This document shows, in pieces, positions 1-5,342 of a DNA stretch of 7,013 bases (positions are counted from its first letter, which is position 1; the number at the start of each line of letters is the position of its first letter). The translations under genes and the position numbers were made by a program. The stretch comes from Verrucomicrobia bacterium UBA3761 (GTDB taxonomy: Bacteria; Verrucomicrobiota; Kiritimatiellia; RFP12; UBA1067). The stretch covers positions 31,472-38,484 of the forward strand of contig DFGB01000051.1 of NCBI GenBank assembly GCA_002371135.1, in the 5' to 3' direction. A model generated the notes under the pieces. It saw only the letters and a program-made list of their open reading frames with translations. It was not told where the DNA came from and made no database searches.

Positions 1-227
1 GCCTTGCCCTTGAGCACGGCGACTTTAGGCGCCTTGCCTTTGGAGCTGTCAGGCGTCTGGGAACCCGTGGCGAGAGTCTTGGCGCAATAGGCCACGCTCT
101 TGGGGTCGATAGTCGCGATTTGCGCGAGAAGCGCTTCGCGTTCCTTAGCTTTGAGCTTGTCCCAGAAGGCGAGGACGTGTTCCTGTCCGCACTTCTTCAG
201 CACTTTCGCTGCTTCTTCGTATGTCAT
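1..227 (-). CDS. UDPGP-family sugar-1-phosphate nucleotidyltransferase, N-terminal fragment
   Basis: Partial gene: the first 75 codons are present and the rest lies beyond base 1. The N-terminus (MTYEEAAKVLKKCGQEHVL, then AFWDKLKAKEREALLAQI) matches the helical start typical of UDPGP type 1 enzymes (UDP-GlcNAc or UTP-glucose-1-phosphate uridylyltransferases), with the GQEHVL..FWD..L...E...LL.QI pattern. These enzymes make UDP-sugars from UTP and sugar-1-phosphate in the cytoplasm. The catalytic G-G-x-x-T/S-R-x-G segment would lie downstream, so substrate choice (GlcNAc-1-P or Glc-1-P) cannot be judged. The ATG overlaps the stop of the upstream UDP-xylose synthase gene as ATGA, and an AAGGAA ribosome site sits 8 bases upstream (236-241), which fixes the start. 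The junction suggests translational coupling and a shared nucleotide-sugar role. Family call by recall of sequence pattern only. Confidence 0.72.
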   Translation of the reverse strand, partial: MTYEEAAKVLKKCGQEHVLAFWDKLKAKEREALLAQIATIDPKSVAYCAKTLATGSQTPDSSKGKAPKVAVLKGK

Positions 228-1252
228 CGCTTGTGTTCCTTGTTTGAGTTTGAAATGTTGGCGGCGCACTTGCCTCTGAAGTATTCTATAGTTCTCTCGA
301 GGCCGGTATCGAGAGGTATTTTCGCCTGCCAGCCGAGGAGTTCCCTGGCAAGCGTCGTATCCGGGCGGCGGCGTCTGGGGTCGTTGCCGGGAAGGGGCTT
401 GAATAAGATGTCCTTGTTCGCTTCAGGTATCTTCGCAATGACCATTTGCGCAAGTTCGCCGATCGTGAATTCCCCCTGGTTGCCGATGTTCAGGACGCGT
501 GTTTCGAGATTGTGGCGCGCGAAAAATCCATCGAGCGTCGCGGTATCCTTCGCCATGTAAAGCTCGAACGCGTCGACGAGATCGTCGACATATTGGAACG
601 AACGCGTCTGGGAGCCGTCGCCGTAGATCGTTATCGGCTTGCCTTGAAGCGCCTGCACGATGAAATTCGAAACGACTCTCCCGTCGCATGCGTCCATCCT
701 CGGACCGTATGTGTTGAAGATGCGCACCATCCTCGCATCGACGCCATGTGCGCGGACATAGTCCGCGACGAGCGTTTCGGCGACGCGCTTGCCTTCGTCG
801 TAGCAACTGCGCACGCCTATCGTGTTCACGTTGCCCCAGTCGGTTTCTTTCTGGGGATGCGTCAGCGGATCGCCGTATACTTCGCTCGTCGAGGCGTGGA
901 GAAGTCTGGCACTGGAGAGGCGGGCGAGTTCGAGAGAAAAGAGCACTCCCTTTATCGACGTGAGCGCGGTTCCGAGAGGCTGCGCCTGATAGTGGACCGG
1001 CGAGGCCGGGCAGGCGAGGTTGTAGATTTCGTTGAATGGCCCGTACGCTTTAAAGAACGCGTTCGCGTCCGCCTCGCATATATCCTGCTTGACGAAGGTC
1101 AGACCGCCGGCGCCATCAAGCTCTTCGATGTTTTCGTACGATCCGGTGTAGAGATTGTCGAGTACGACAACCTCCCTGCCGCGCGAAAGAAGACGGCGCA
1201 CCAGATGCGAGCCGATGAATCCGGCTCCTCCCGTGACAAGCGCTCTTGACAT
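224..1252 (-). CDS. uxs: UDP-glucuronate decarboxylase (UDP-xylose synthase)
   Basis: This enzyme converts UDP-glucuronate to UDP-xylose with bound NAD, in the cytoplasm, and supplies xylose for surface polysaccharide. It is an extended SDR protein of 342 residues, close to the usual soluble bacterial length. The Rossmann motif GGAGFIGS is at 8-15. The UXS hallmark segments are ACPASPVHYQ (80-89), STSEVYGDPLTHPQKE (121-136), WGNVNTIGVRSCYDEGKR (139-156), RIFNTYGPRM (177-186), DGRVVSNF (190-197) and GDGSQTRSFQYVDDLVD (211-227). Likely catalytic residues are Thr122, Glu124, Tyr151 and Lys155. A stretch at about 235-251 looks roughly a dozen residues longer than the compact loop of most UXS proteins. 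The start overlaps the purE stop by one base (TGATG) and the stop overlaps the next gene (ATGA). No UDP-glucose dehydrogenase, which would supply the substrate, is in the window. Confidence 0.93.
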   Translation of the reverse strand: MSRALVTGGAGFIGSHLVRRLLSRGREVVVLDNLYTGSYENIEELDGAGGLTFVKQDICEADANAFFKAYGPFNEIYNLACPASPVHYQAQPLGTALTSIKGVLFSLELARLSSARLLHASTSEVYGDPLTHPQKETDWGNVNTIGVRSCYDEGKRVAETLVADYVRAHGVDARMVRIFNTYGPRMDACDGRVVSNFIVQALQGKPITIYGDGSQTRSFQYVDDLVDAFELYMAKDTATLDGFFARHNLETRVLNIGNQGEFTIGELAQMVIAKIPEANKDILFKPLPGNDPRRRRPDTTLARELLGWQAKIPLDTGLERTIEYFRGKCAANISNSNKEHKR

Positions 1253-1746
1253 CAGGCGTTGTGGATCCTGTCGTTCGCGGCGAGCACTTTCTCGCGCAGC
1301 GAAACTTTGTAGGCGGCGAACTTCTCGCGAAGGCCGGCATCGGCCGTGCCGAGGATTTGTATTGCGAGAAGGGCGGCGTTCGCTGGACCGGCGCTGCCTA
1401 CGGCCACGGTTGCGACGGGAACGCCGGCTGGCATCTGCACCGTCGCGTAAAGCGCATCGAGCCCGTTCAGCGCGCCGCCCGCGACGGGGATGCCGATGAC
1501 GGGGAGGACCGTCGACGAAGCGAGCACTCCGCCGAGATGCGCCGCGCCGCCCGCCGCCGCGATTATCACCTTGAGCCCGCGCTCCTCGGCCGTCTTCGAA
1601 TATTCAATCGCCATCTCCGGCGTCCGGTGCGCCGAGATTACTCGCGTCTCGTATGGAACGCCGAATGAATCGAGCGTTTCGCACGCTTTCTTGACCAGGC
1701 TCCAGTCGGAGTCCGAACCCATTACTATGCCTACTATCGGTTTCAT
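1252..1746 (-). CDS. purE: N5-carboxyaminoimidazole ribonucleotide mutase (PurE)
   Basis: PurE moves the carboxyl group of N5-CAIR to carbon 4 to give CAIR in de novo purine synthesis, in the cytoplasm. At 164 residues it is the normal size for a class I PurE. Visible motifs are the phosphate/ribose loop GSDSDW (10-15), SAHRTP (38-43, with the catalytic His40), AGGAAHL (65-71), PVIGIPV (82-88) and QMPAGVPVATVAVG (104-117). The usual AAHLPG reads AAHLGG here, a conservative loop change. The class I pattern predicts a separate PurK supplying N5-CAIR; no purK is in the window. It is the first gene of a minus-strand operon, followed by uxs with a one-base TGATG overlap. There is no clear ribosome site: the predicted leader is only about 20 bases and AT-rich. 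Confidence 0.95.
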   Translation of the reverse strand: MKPIVGIVMGSDSDWSLVKKACETLDSFGVPYETRVISAHRTPEMAIEYSKTAEERGLKVIIAAAGGAAHLGGVLASSTVLPVIGIPVAGGALNGLDALYATVQMPAGVPVATVAVGSAGPANAALLAIQILGTADAGLREKFAAYKVSLREKVLAANDRIHNA

Positions 1747-1773
1747 TGCAGAAAATTGCTTTATTTTCTCAAT

Positions 1774-1803
1774 ATTATATCAAACTCTCTCCCTTGCGGT
1801 CAA
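1774..1803 (-). promoter_or_regulatory. Sigma70-type promoter of the purE operon
   Basis: Read on the minus strand: -35 TTGACC (1803-1798), an 18-base spacer, then TATAAT (1779-1774), preceded by TGA so that it is also an extended -10 (TGATATAAT). The predicted transcription start is near 1767, giving a leader of about 20 bases before the purE ATG at 1746. It has the best -35/-10 combination in the window. The position and boxes are seen directly; activity is inferred. Confidence 0.8.
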
Positions 1804-1847
1804 GACGGCCAGTCGACAGCATTTCTTTTTCGCACAGAGGCAAAGAG

Positions 1848-1990
1848 AAGTACTTGAAGAGGGACTTGGAAGTCGATATTTCATTTTCCACAGTCACAAC
1901 CATGCCTGCCAAAGTCACAGCTGTCACTTGCCTAAGTCATAGGTATGGACGGCAGAAGCGATAGTATTGAATCGGGAGTTTCATAGTATT
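1848..1990. repeat. Degenerate tandem array, about seven units of 21-22 bases
   Basis: Units begin near 1848, 1870, 1891, 1912, 1934, 1956 and 1978, so steps are 22, 21, 21, 22, 22 and 22 bases. Most start with AAGT or a close variant and follow the rough consensus AAGTCAYAG-N-TAT. Clear pairwise matches are AGTCACA (1892 and 1913), AAGTCAYAG (1912 and 1934) and ATAGTATT (1961 and 1983, exactly 22 apart). The unit ends are poorly conserved. The units were found by eye, and the significance has not been tested. Confidence 0.45.
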
Positions 1991-2073
1991 CGTTTTAAAA
2001 CGCCTGCGTAGGGTTGGCGAAGCGCCTCGGGCGGCATCGCCCTTTGATACGGCGCCGCACAAAAAAAGTTAAA

Positions 2074-2101
2074 ATTCCCCCTTGCGCCATGGAAGGGGAA
2101 T
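2074..2101. repeat. Inverted repeat overlapping the tRNA promoter
   Basis: ATTCCCC (2074-2080) pairs with GGGGAAT (2095-2101). The arms extend inward by TT/AA if C2081 is bulged, giving 9 bp with a 9-base centre (2084-2092). The weak -35 hexamer lies between and within the arms, and the right arm ends five bases before the -10. This position fits an operator; chance is also possible. Confidence 0.4.
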
Positions 2102-2111
2102 ATGGTATAAT
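2082..2111 (+). promoter_or_regulatory. Extended -10 promoter of the tRNA-Asn unit
   Basis: TATAAT at 2106-2111 is preceded by TGG (2103-2105), an extended -10. The best-placed -35 is TTGCGC (2082-2087, 18-base spacer), which matches the consensus only in TTG. The predicted start is near 2118, about 12 bases ahead of the tRNA-Asn acceptor stem. It probably drives both tRNAs and, by read-through, the protein genes behind them. Confidence 0.7.
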
Positions 2112-2129
2112 ATGCACCGTTTTCGACGT

Positions 2130-2204
2130 TCGGGCGTGGCGCAGTGGTAGCGCAGTTGACTGTTAATCAATTGGTCGCTGGTTCGAATCCAGCCGCCCGA
2201 GCCA
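2130..2204 (+). tRNA. trnN: tRNA-Asn (anticodon GUU), CCA encoded
   Basis: A complete cloverleaf is visible. The acceptor stem TCGGGCG (2130-2136) pairs fully with CGCCCGA (2194-2200). The D stem GCGC/GCGC encloses AGTGGTA. The anticodon stem GTTGA/TCAAT encloses the loop CTGTTAA with anticodon GTT at 2162-2164. The variable loop is TGGTC, and the T arm GCTGG-TTCGAAT-CCAGC is perfect. The discriminator is G2201 and CCA is encoded at 2202-2204. It decodes AAC and AAU. Confidence 0.97.
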
Positions 2205-2231
2205 ATCGAAAGGGCAATGACCCAGAACTCT

Positions 2232-2308
2232 GGGCGATTAGCTCAGTTGGTTAGAGCACTACCTTCACACGGTAGGGGTCTTGGGTTCGAATCCCGAATC
2301 GCCCACCA
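2232..2308 (+). tRNA. trnV: tRNA-Val (anticodon CAC), CCA encoded
   Basis: A complete cloverleaf is visible. The acceptor GGGCGAT (2232-2238) pairs with ATCGCCC (2298-2304). The D arm is GCTC-AGTTGGTTA-GAGC. The anticodon stem CTACC/GGTAG encloses TTCACAC with anticodon CAC at 2266-2268. The T arm is TTGGG-TTCGAAT-CCCGA with one T-G pair. The discriminator is A2305 and CCA is encoded at 2306-2308. It decodes GUG, so the genome should carry another tRNA-Val (UAC or GAC) elsewhere. It lies 27 bases after tRNA-Asn and 16 bases before the next coding start. Confidence 0.97.
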
Positions 2309-2324
2309 TCAATTTTTGCCACCC

Positions 2325-3263
2325 ATGTTAGCGATTGCAATCTGCCTTTTGGCGCTGACGAGGGCTGAGATAATCGAGCGTTTCAAGGTGCCACCCATTA
2401 CGCAGTGCGGCGGTTTCGTGCAAGTTTTTGCCGACTGCCCTGCCGACATGCGAAAGGAATACCAAATCCCCGTCGCATCGTTCGCCTCTGATATATGCGA
2501 GAGTCTGCGCAAGAAATATGCGCATGATACGACGCACTTCAGCGATCCCGGGCTTATCGTGTACATAGGAGAAGTACGGACGAACATGACGAACGTCGTC
2601 GTGCGGACCGCGAAGCGCGACAATGGTTCGCGCTTCACGCGCGTCTACATTCCCGCGCCCGCGTTTGCCGACGTGGACGCATTCCGTCTGGAGACGATCA
2701 AGGCCTTCTTCCGCGCCGTGAAGAACGAGGAATACGGCGACGAAAAAGCCTTGCGCGCATACATAGATTCCGACCTCAATCTGCGCGCCCGCTACGAATA
2801 CGACGAACTTGCGAAGTGGACCGGCGGCGCAAAGATGAAGTTCAACGACGAGTATTACCTCAAGCTTTCAAGGAGCATCATCATCCCCGGCTATGCAAAG
2901 CCCGCGGACATCCTGCGCTATGCATCGCGGCTCTGGCTCTATCCGGAGACGCACGACGTGCCGTTCTGCTCGAAGGTCGCTTGCTGCACGTTCGCCGAGG
3001 CGATAGAGCTCGCCGGCGTCGACCCGCGTGTGCGCATCGCCGCATACAAGAAAGCGCCGTTTGCCGTCGCTTTCGGCGGCGGACATGGCGAAGAACTCGC
3101 CGCGGCCGCCGACGCGTATTCGAAATTCCTCTTCGCCCTCGCCGCATACAAAGCGCCAAAGGAAGAGCTCGAAAAGATGCTTTCCAAGGCCGACGCGCTC
3201 CTTTCCTCCGCTTATCAAAAGGCTCTTGACAATGAAAAAGACAATAACGGACAATACTATTGA
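2325..3263 (+). CDS. Probable exported protein of unknown function
   Basis: I do not recognise this 312-residue protein. The first 14 residues (MLAIAICLLALTRA) form a short hydrophobic stretch ending in a plausible signal-peptidase site (TRA before EIIERF), but there is no basic n-region. The rest is soluble-looking and mixed in charge. It has cysteines at 28, 38 and 58 and a cluster at 215, 220 and 221 (PFCSKVACC), a Gly-rich AFGGGHGEE at 249-257, and a helical, Lys/Glu-rich C-terminus. Cysteines that could pair would suit the periplasm. ATG 2325 was chosen because any longer frame reads back through tRNA-Val; TTG 2316 is an alternative. No Shine-Dalgarno sequence is visible, and only 16 bases separate the tRNA CCA from the ATG. 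The 3' end overlaps argH by 32 bases, so the two are probably co-expressed. Codon use resembles its neighbours, with no sign of recent transfer. Confidence 0.75.
   Translation: MLAIAICLLALTRAEIIERFKVPPITQCGGFVQVFADCPADMRKEYQIPVASFASDICESLRKKYAHDTTHFSDPGLIVYIGEVRTNMTNVVVRTAKRDNGSRFTRVYIPAPAFADVDAFRLETIKAFFRAVKNEEYGDEKALRAYIDSDLNLRARYEYDELAKWTGGAKMKFNDEYYLKLSRSIIIPGYAKPADILRYASRLWLYPETHDVPFCSKVACCTFAEAIELAGVDPRVRIAAYKKAPFAVAFGGGHGEELAAAADAYSKFLFALAAYKAPKEELEKMLSKADALLSSAYQKALDNEKDNNGQYY
3219..3222 (+). promoter_or_regulatory. argH ribosome binding site
   Basis: AAGG, within AAAAGG, lies 9 bases before ATG 3232, inside the end of the upstream gene. It supports this argH start over upstream in-frame codons, which would add residues with no counterpart in the family. 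Confidence 0.5.
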
Positions 3264-4587
3264 CCCCGACATTCTCGACTACACCGTCGGCGAGGATCCC
3301 GTCCTTGATCTCAAACTCGCCGTCTGGGATTGCATCGGGACTGCGGCACACGTGACGATGCTTTCCGAAATGGCGGTCAAGCCGCCGGTCGTCACCAAAA
3401 AGGAGGCGCGGGAGGTCCGCAAGGAACTCGCGAATATCGTCGCGCTCGCGAAGTCCGGGAAGTTCGAGATTCGCGAGGAAGACCAGGACGTCCACATGGC
3501 CGTAGAGAGGTTGCTGACGGAGAAGCTTGGCGACCTCGGCAAGAAAATTCACACGGGCCGCAGCCGCAACGACCAAGTGGCCATAGACACGCGTCTTCAC
3601 ATCAGAGACGAAATATACGGCATGCAGCTTGAAATGCTCGACCTAGTCGAAGCGCTCGCGAAATTCGGCCGCAAGCACGATCGCGTCCCGATGGTCGGCA
3701 GGACCCACCTCCAGCCGGCGATGCCGTCGTCTGTAGGGCTGTGGGCGACGGGACACGCCGAGATGGTCGCAATGCAGATGCCCGCCGTCCAGGCCGCGCA
3801 ACTCTCAAACTCCCGTTCTCCGCTTGGCTCCGCGGCCGGATACGGCGTGCCGTTGCCGATCGACCGCGCGAGGACGGCGCATCTCCTCGGGTTCGAGCGC
3901 CCCATCCACAACGTCTTCGGCGCTTCGATGGCCCGCGGCGAAAATGAAGCGGCCGTCATCTCCGCCTGCGCGCAGTTGATGTGCGTCCTCTCGCGGCTGG
4001 CGCAGGATATGATACTCTTCTCGATGCCCGAATTCGGCTACTTCAAACTCCCCCGCGAATACTGCACAGGCTCCTCGATAATGCCGCAGAAGTTCAACCC
4101 CGACGTCCTTGAACTCGTCCGTAGCAAGACCGCGCAGGTCGTCGGCAACCTCACGGCGTCTCTGACGCTCCTGCACGCAATGCCCGGCGGCTACAACCGC
4201 GATTTGCAGGATTGCAAACTCCTTTATATGAAGTCGCTGGACACGACGCGCACTACGCTTCGCATCATGACGAAGGTCGTCAAGGGGATGACTATCGACG
4301 AAGCGCGTCTTCGCGCCGGATTCACGCCAGGCGTTTTCGCGACGGACGTCGCGCTGAGGATGGTCGCCGGGGGCACTCCCTGGCGCGAAGCGTATCACGA
4401 AGTCCGCGACCACCTCGAACGGCTTGAGACGGAGGACCCCGACGCCGCAGTTGCCGCCAAGACCCACGAGGGCGGGACGGCCGGTCTCGACTATGGCTTT
4501 TACAGCGGTTTCGTCGCGGCAGAGCGCAAGAATATCGCCGCAGAGCAAAAGAGAGTCGCACGCTTGTGCGGGAAGCTGCTGGGATGA
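3232..4587 (+). CDS. argH: Argininosuccinate lyase
   Basis: ArgH cleaves argininosuccinate to arginine and fumarate, the last step of arginine synthesis, as a cytoplasmic tetramer. The protein has 451 residues. Family motifs are AAHVTML (38-44), DVHMAVE (86-92), KKIHTGRSRNDQVA (104-117), GRTHLQPAMPSS (156-167, His159 a likely acid/base residue), PLGSAAGYG (197-205) and the fumarase/ASL signature GSSIMPQKFNP (280-290) with its serine pair and Lys287. The layout (TVGEDPVLDL near the start, MPSSVGLW, GYNRDLQ) resembles the Bacteroidetes-type ArgH more than the proteobacterial one; the usual N-terminal LWGGRF or LWxK is absent, although the length before TVG is normal. The second signature lysine is Phe288. 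It overlaps the preceding gene by 32 bases and the ABC gene by ATGA. No argG or argF is nearby. Confidence 0.95.
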   Translation: MKKTITDNTIDPDILDYTVGEDPVLDLKLAVWDCIGTAAHVTMLSEMAVKPPVVTKKEAREVRKELANIVALAKSGKFEIREEDQDVHMAVERLLTEKLGDLGKKIHTGRSRNDQVAIDTRLHIRDEIYGMQLEMLDLVEALAKFGRKHDRVPMVGRTHLQPAMPSSVGLWATGHAEMVAMQMPAVQAAQLSNSRSPLGSAAGYGVPLPIDRARTAHLLGFERPIHNVFGASMARGENEAAVISACAQLMCVLSRLAQDMILFSMPEFGYFKLPREYCTGSSIMPQKFNPDVLELVRSKTAQVVGNLTASLTLLHAMPGGYNRDLQDCKLLYMKSLDTTRTTLRIMTKVVKGMTIDEARLRAGFTPGVFATDVALRMVAGGTPWREAYHEVRDHLERLETEDPDAAVAAKTHEGGTAGLDYGFYSGFVAAERKNIAAEQKRVARLCGKLLG

Positions 4588-5342
4588 ACGAGGGCGAAGC
4601 GATATTCGTCGTGCGCGATTTGCACGTCAAATACGGCCGCTTCGAGGCCGTAAAGGGCGTTTCGTTCGAATTGCGCCGCGGCGAGATACTCGGTATAGTC
4701 GGCGAATCGGGCTCCGGCAAATCGACGATAGCCAAGGCGCTCATGGGGCTCGAAAAGCCGAGCGGCGGCGAAATCGTCCGCTTCGGCGCGACTGTACAGA
4801 TGATCTTCCAGGACGCCGTCGGCTCGCTGAATCCTCGCATGACAGTCCGCCAAACGCTCTCTGAAACGATCAGGCGATATTCCAGGCTTAAAGGCCAAAG
4901 TCTCGTGGACCGGCTGTCCACGCTGCTCGGACAAGTCGGACTCAGCGAGGCGGTGCTGGAGCAATACCCGCGCGAGATGTCGGGCGGGCAGTGCCAGCGA
5001 ATCGCAATCGCGCGGGCGTTGGCGACCGGATGCGACGCGCTTGTGGCGGACGAACCCGTGAGTGCGCTCGACGTCTCCGTCCAGGCGCGCGTTTTGAATC
5101 TGCTGCGCGATTTACGACGGGAACTTGGCATCTCCATTCTCCTCATCGCGCACGATCTCGCCGTCGTCAAGAACGTCTGCGACAGAGTCGCCGTGATGGA
5201 GAAGGGGAAGTTTGTCGACTTTGGCGAAGCGGCCGAAGTATTTGCATATCCGGCAAGCGAATACACGCGTCGGCTTTTGAGCGTCGTCCCGGACGTCCGC
5301 CGCGCCCTCGAAAAACGTTTTGGCGCAAATGCAGAGACTTGA
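4584..5342 (+). CDS. ABC transporter ATP-binding protein, Opp/Dpp/nickel type
   Basis: A 252-residue ATPase that powers import through an inner-membrane permease; the substrate is unknown. Motifs in order are Walker A GESGSGKST (40-48), Q-loop Gln76 in MIFQD, SLNPRMTV (81-88), signature MSGGQ (132-136), Walker B LVADE (153-157), D-loop SALD (160-163) and switch His190. The SLNPRMTV and EPVSALDVSVQA segments and the YPASEYTRRLLS tail place it in the peptide/nickel (OppF/DppF/NikE) group. It is compact: the segment between GGEI and VQMIFQ is much shorter than usual, and the long OppF C-terminal extension is missing. It overlaps argH by ATGA; an in-frame GTG at 4566 would add six residues but is less likely. 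No permease, binding protein or second ATPase is in the window. Confidence 0.88.
   Translation: MNEGEAIFVVRDLHVKYGRFEAVKGVSFELRRGEILGIVGESGSGKSTIAKALMGLEKPSGGEIVRFGATVQMIFQDAVGSLNPRMTVRQTLSETIRRYSRLKGQSLVDRLSTLLGQVGLSEAVLEQYPREMSGGQCQRIAIARALATGCDALVADEPVSALDVSVQARVLNLLRDLRRELGISILLIAHDLAVVKNVCDRVAVMEKGKFVDFGEAAEVFAYPASEYTRRLLSVVPDVRRALEKRFGANAET

Larger units (their letters stand above)
1747..2129. other. Divergent intergenic region, 383 bases, no gene
   Basis: It lies between purE (leftward) and tRNA-Asn (rightward). It contains the purE promoter, a degenerate array with 21-22-base spacing, an 18-base imperfect dyad (1912-1929), the 12-bp perfect palindrome CGTTTTAAAACG (1991-2002), small GC hairpins (GGCG-AAG-CGCC at 2016-2026, GGGCG-GCAT-CGCCC at 2029-2042, the palindrome CGGCGCCG at 2050-2057) and the tRNA promoter. 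Short open frames here lack a ribosome site and recognisable sequence. It is larger than any other gap in the window. Confidence 0.85.

Noticed and set aside
446..1249. Plus-strand open frame of 267 codons opposite uxs
   Set aside because: It is antisense to a clearly conserved gene and has no family-like sequence; long shadow frames are expected in GC-rich coding DNA.
1746..1964. Small plus-strand open frames in the purE/tRNA spacer
   Set aside because: No ribosome site, no recognisable sequence, overlap with the purE promoter and repeat array.
1848..1990. CRISPR array
   Set aside because: The 21-22-base period is too short for repeat plus spacer, the units are degenerate along their length, and no cas gene is present.
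2029..2045. Intrinsic terminator GGGCG-GCAT-CGCCC-TTT
   Set aside because: The T-tract is only three bases, and no gene upstream on the plus strand would need it because the neighbouring operon runs leftward.
2130..2308. tRNA genes as integration sites for a mobile element
   Set aside because: There is no integrase, no repeat of a tRNA 3' end downstream, and the following genes are housekeeping.
2217..2324. N-terminal extension of the unknown protein starting at 2217
   Set aside because: This stretch translates the tRNA-Val gene; the peptide GRLAQLVRAL...GLGFESRIAH is a well-known artefact of reading through tRNAs. The start was moved to ATG 2325.
3028..3231. Upstream extension of argH by 68 codons
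   Set aside because: The added residues are a frame-shifted reading of the preceding gene, basic and proline-rich, with no ArgH counterpart. ATG 3232 has a ribosome site and gives the normal family length.
3805..5266. Long minus-strand frames opposite argH and the ABC gene
   Set aside because: Both are shadows of conserved genes on the plus strand, low in complexity and rich in arginine.
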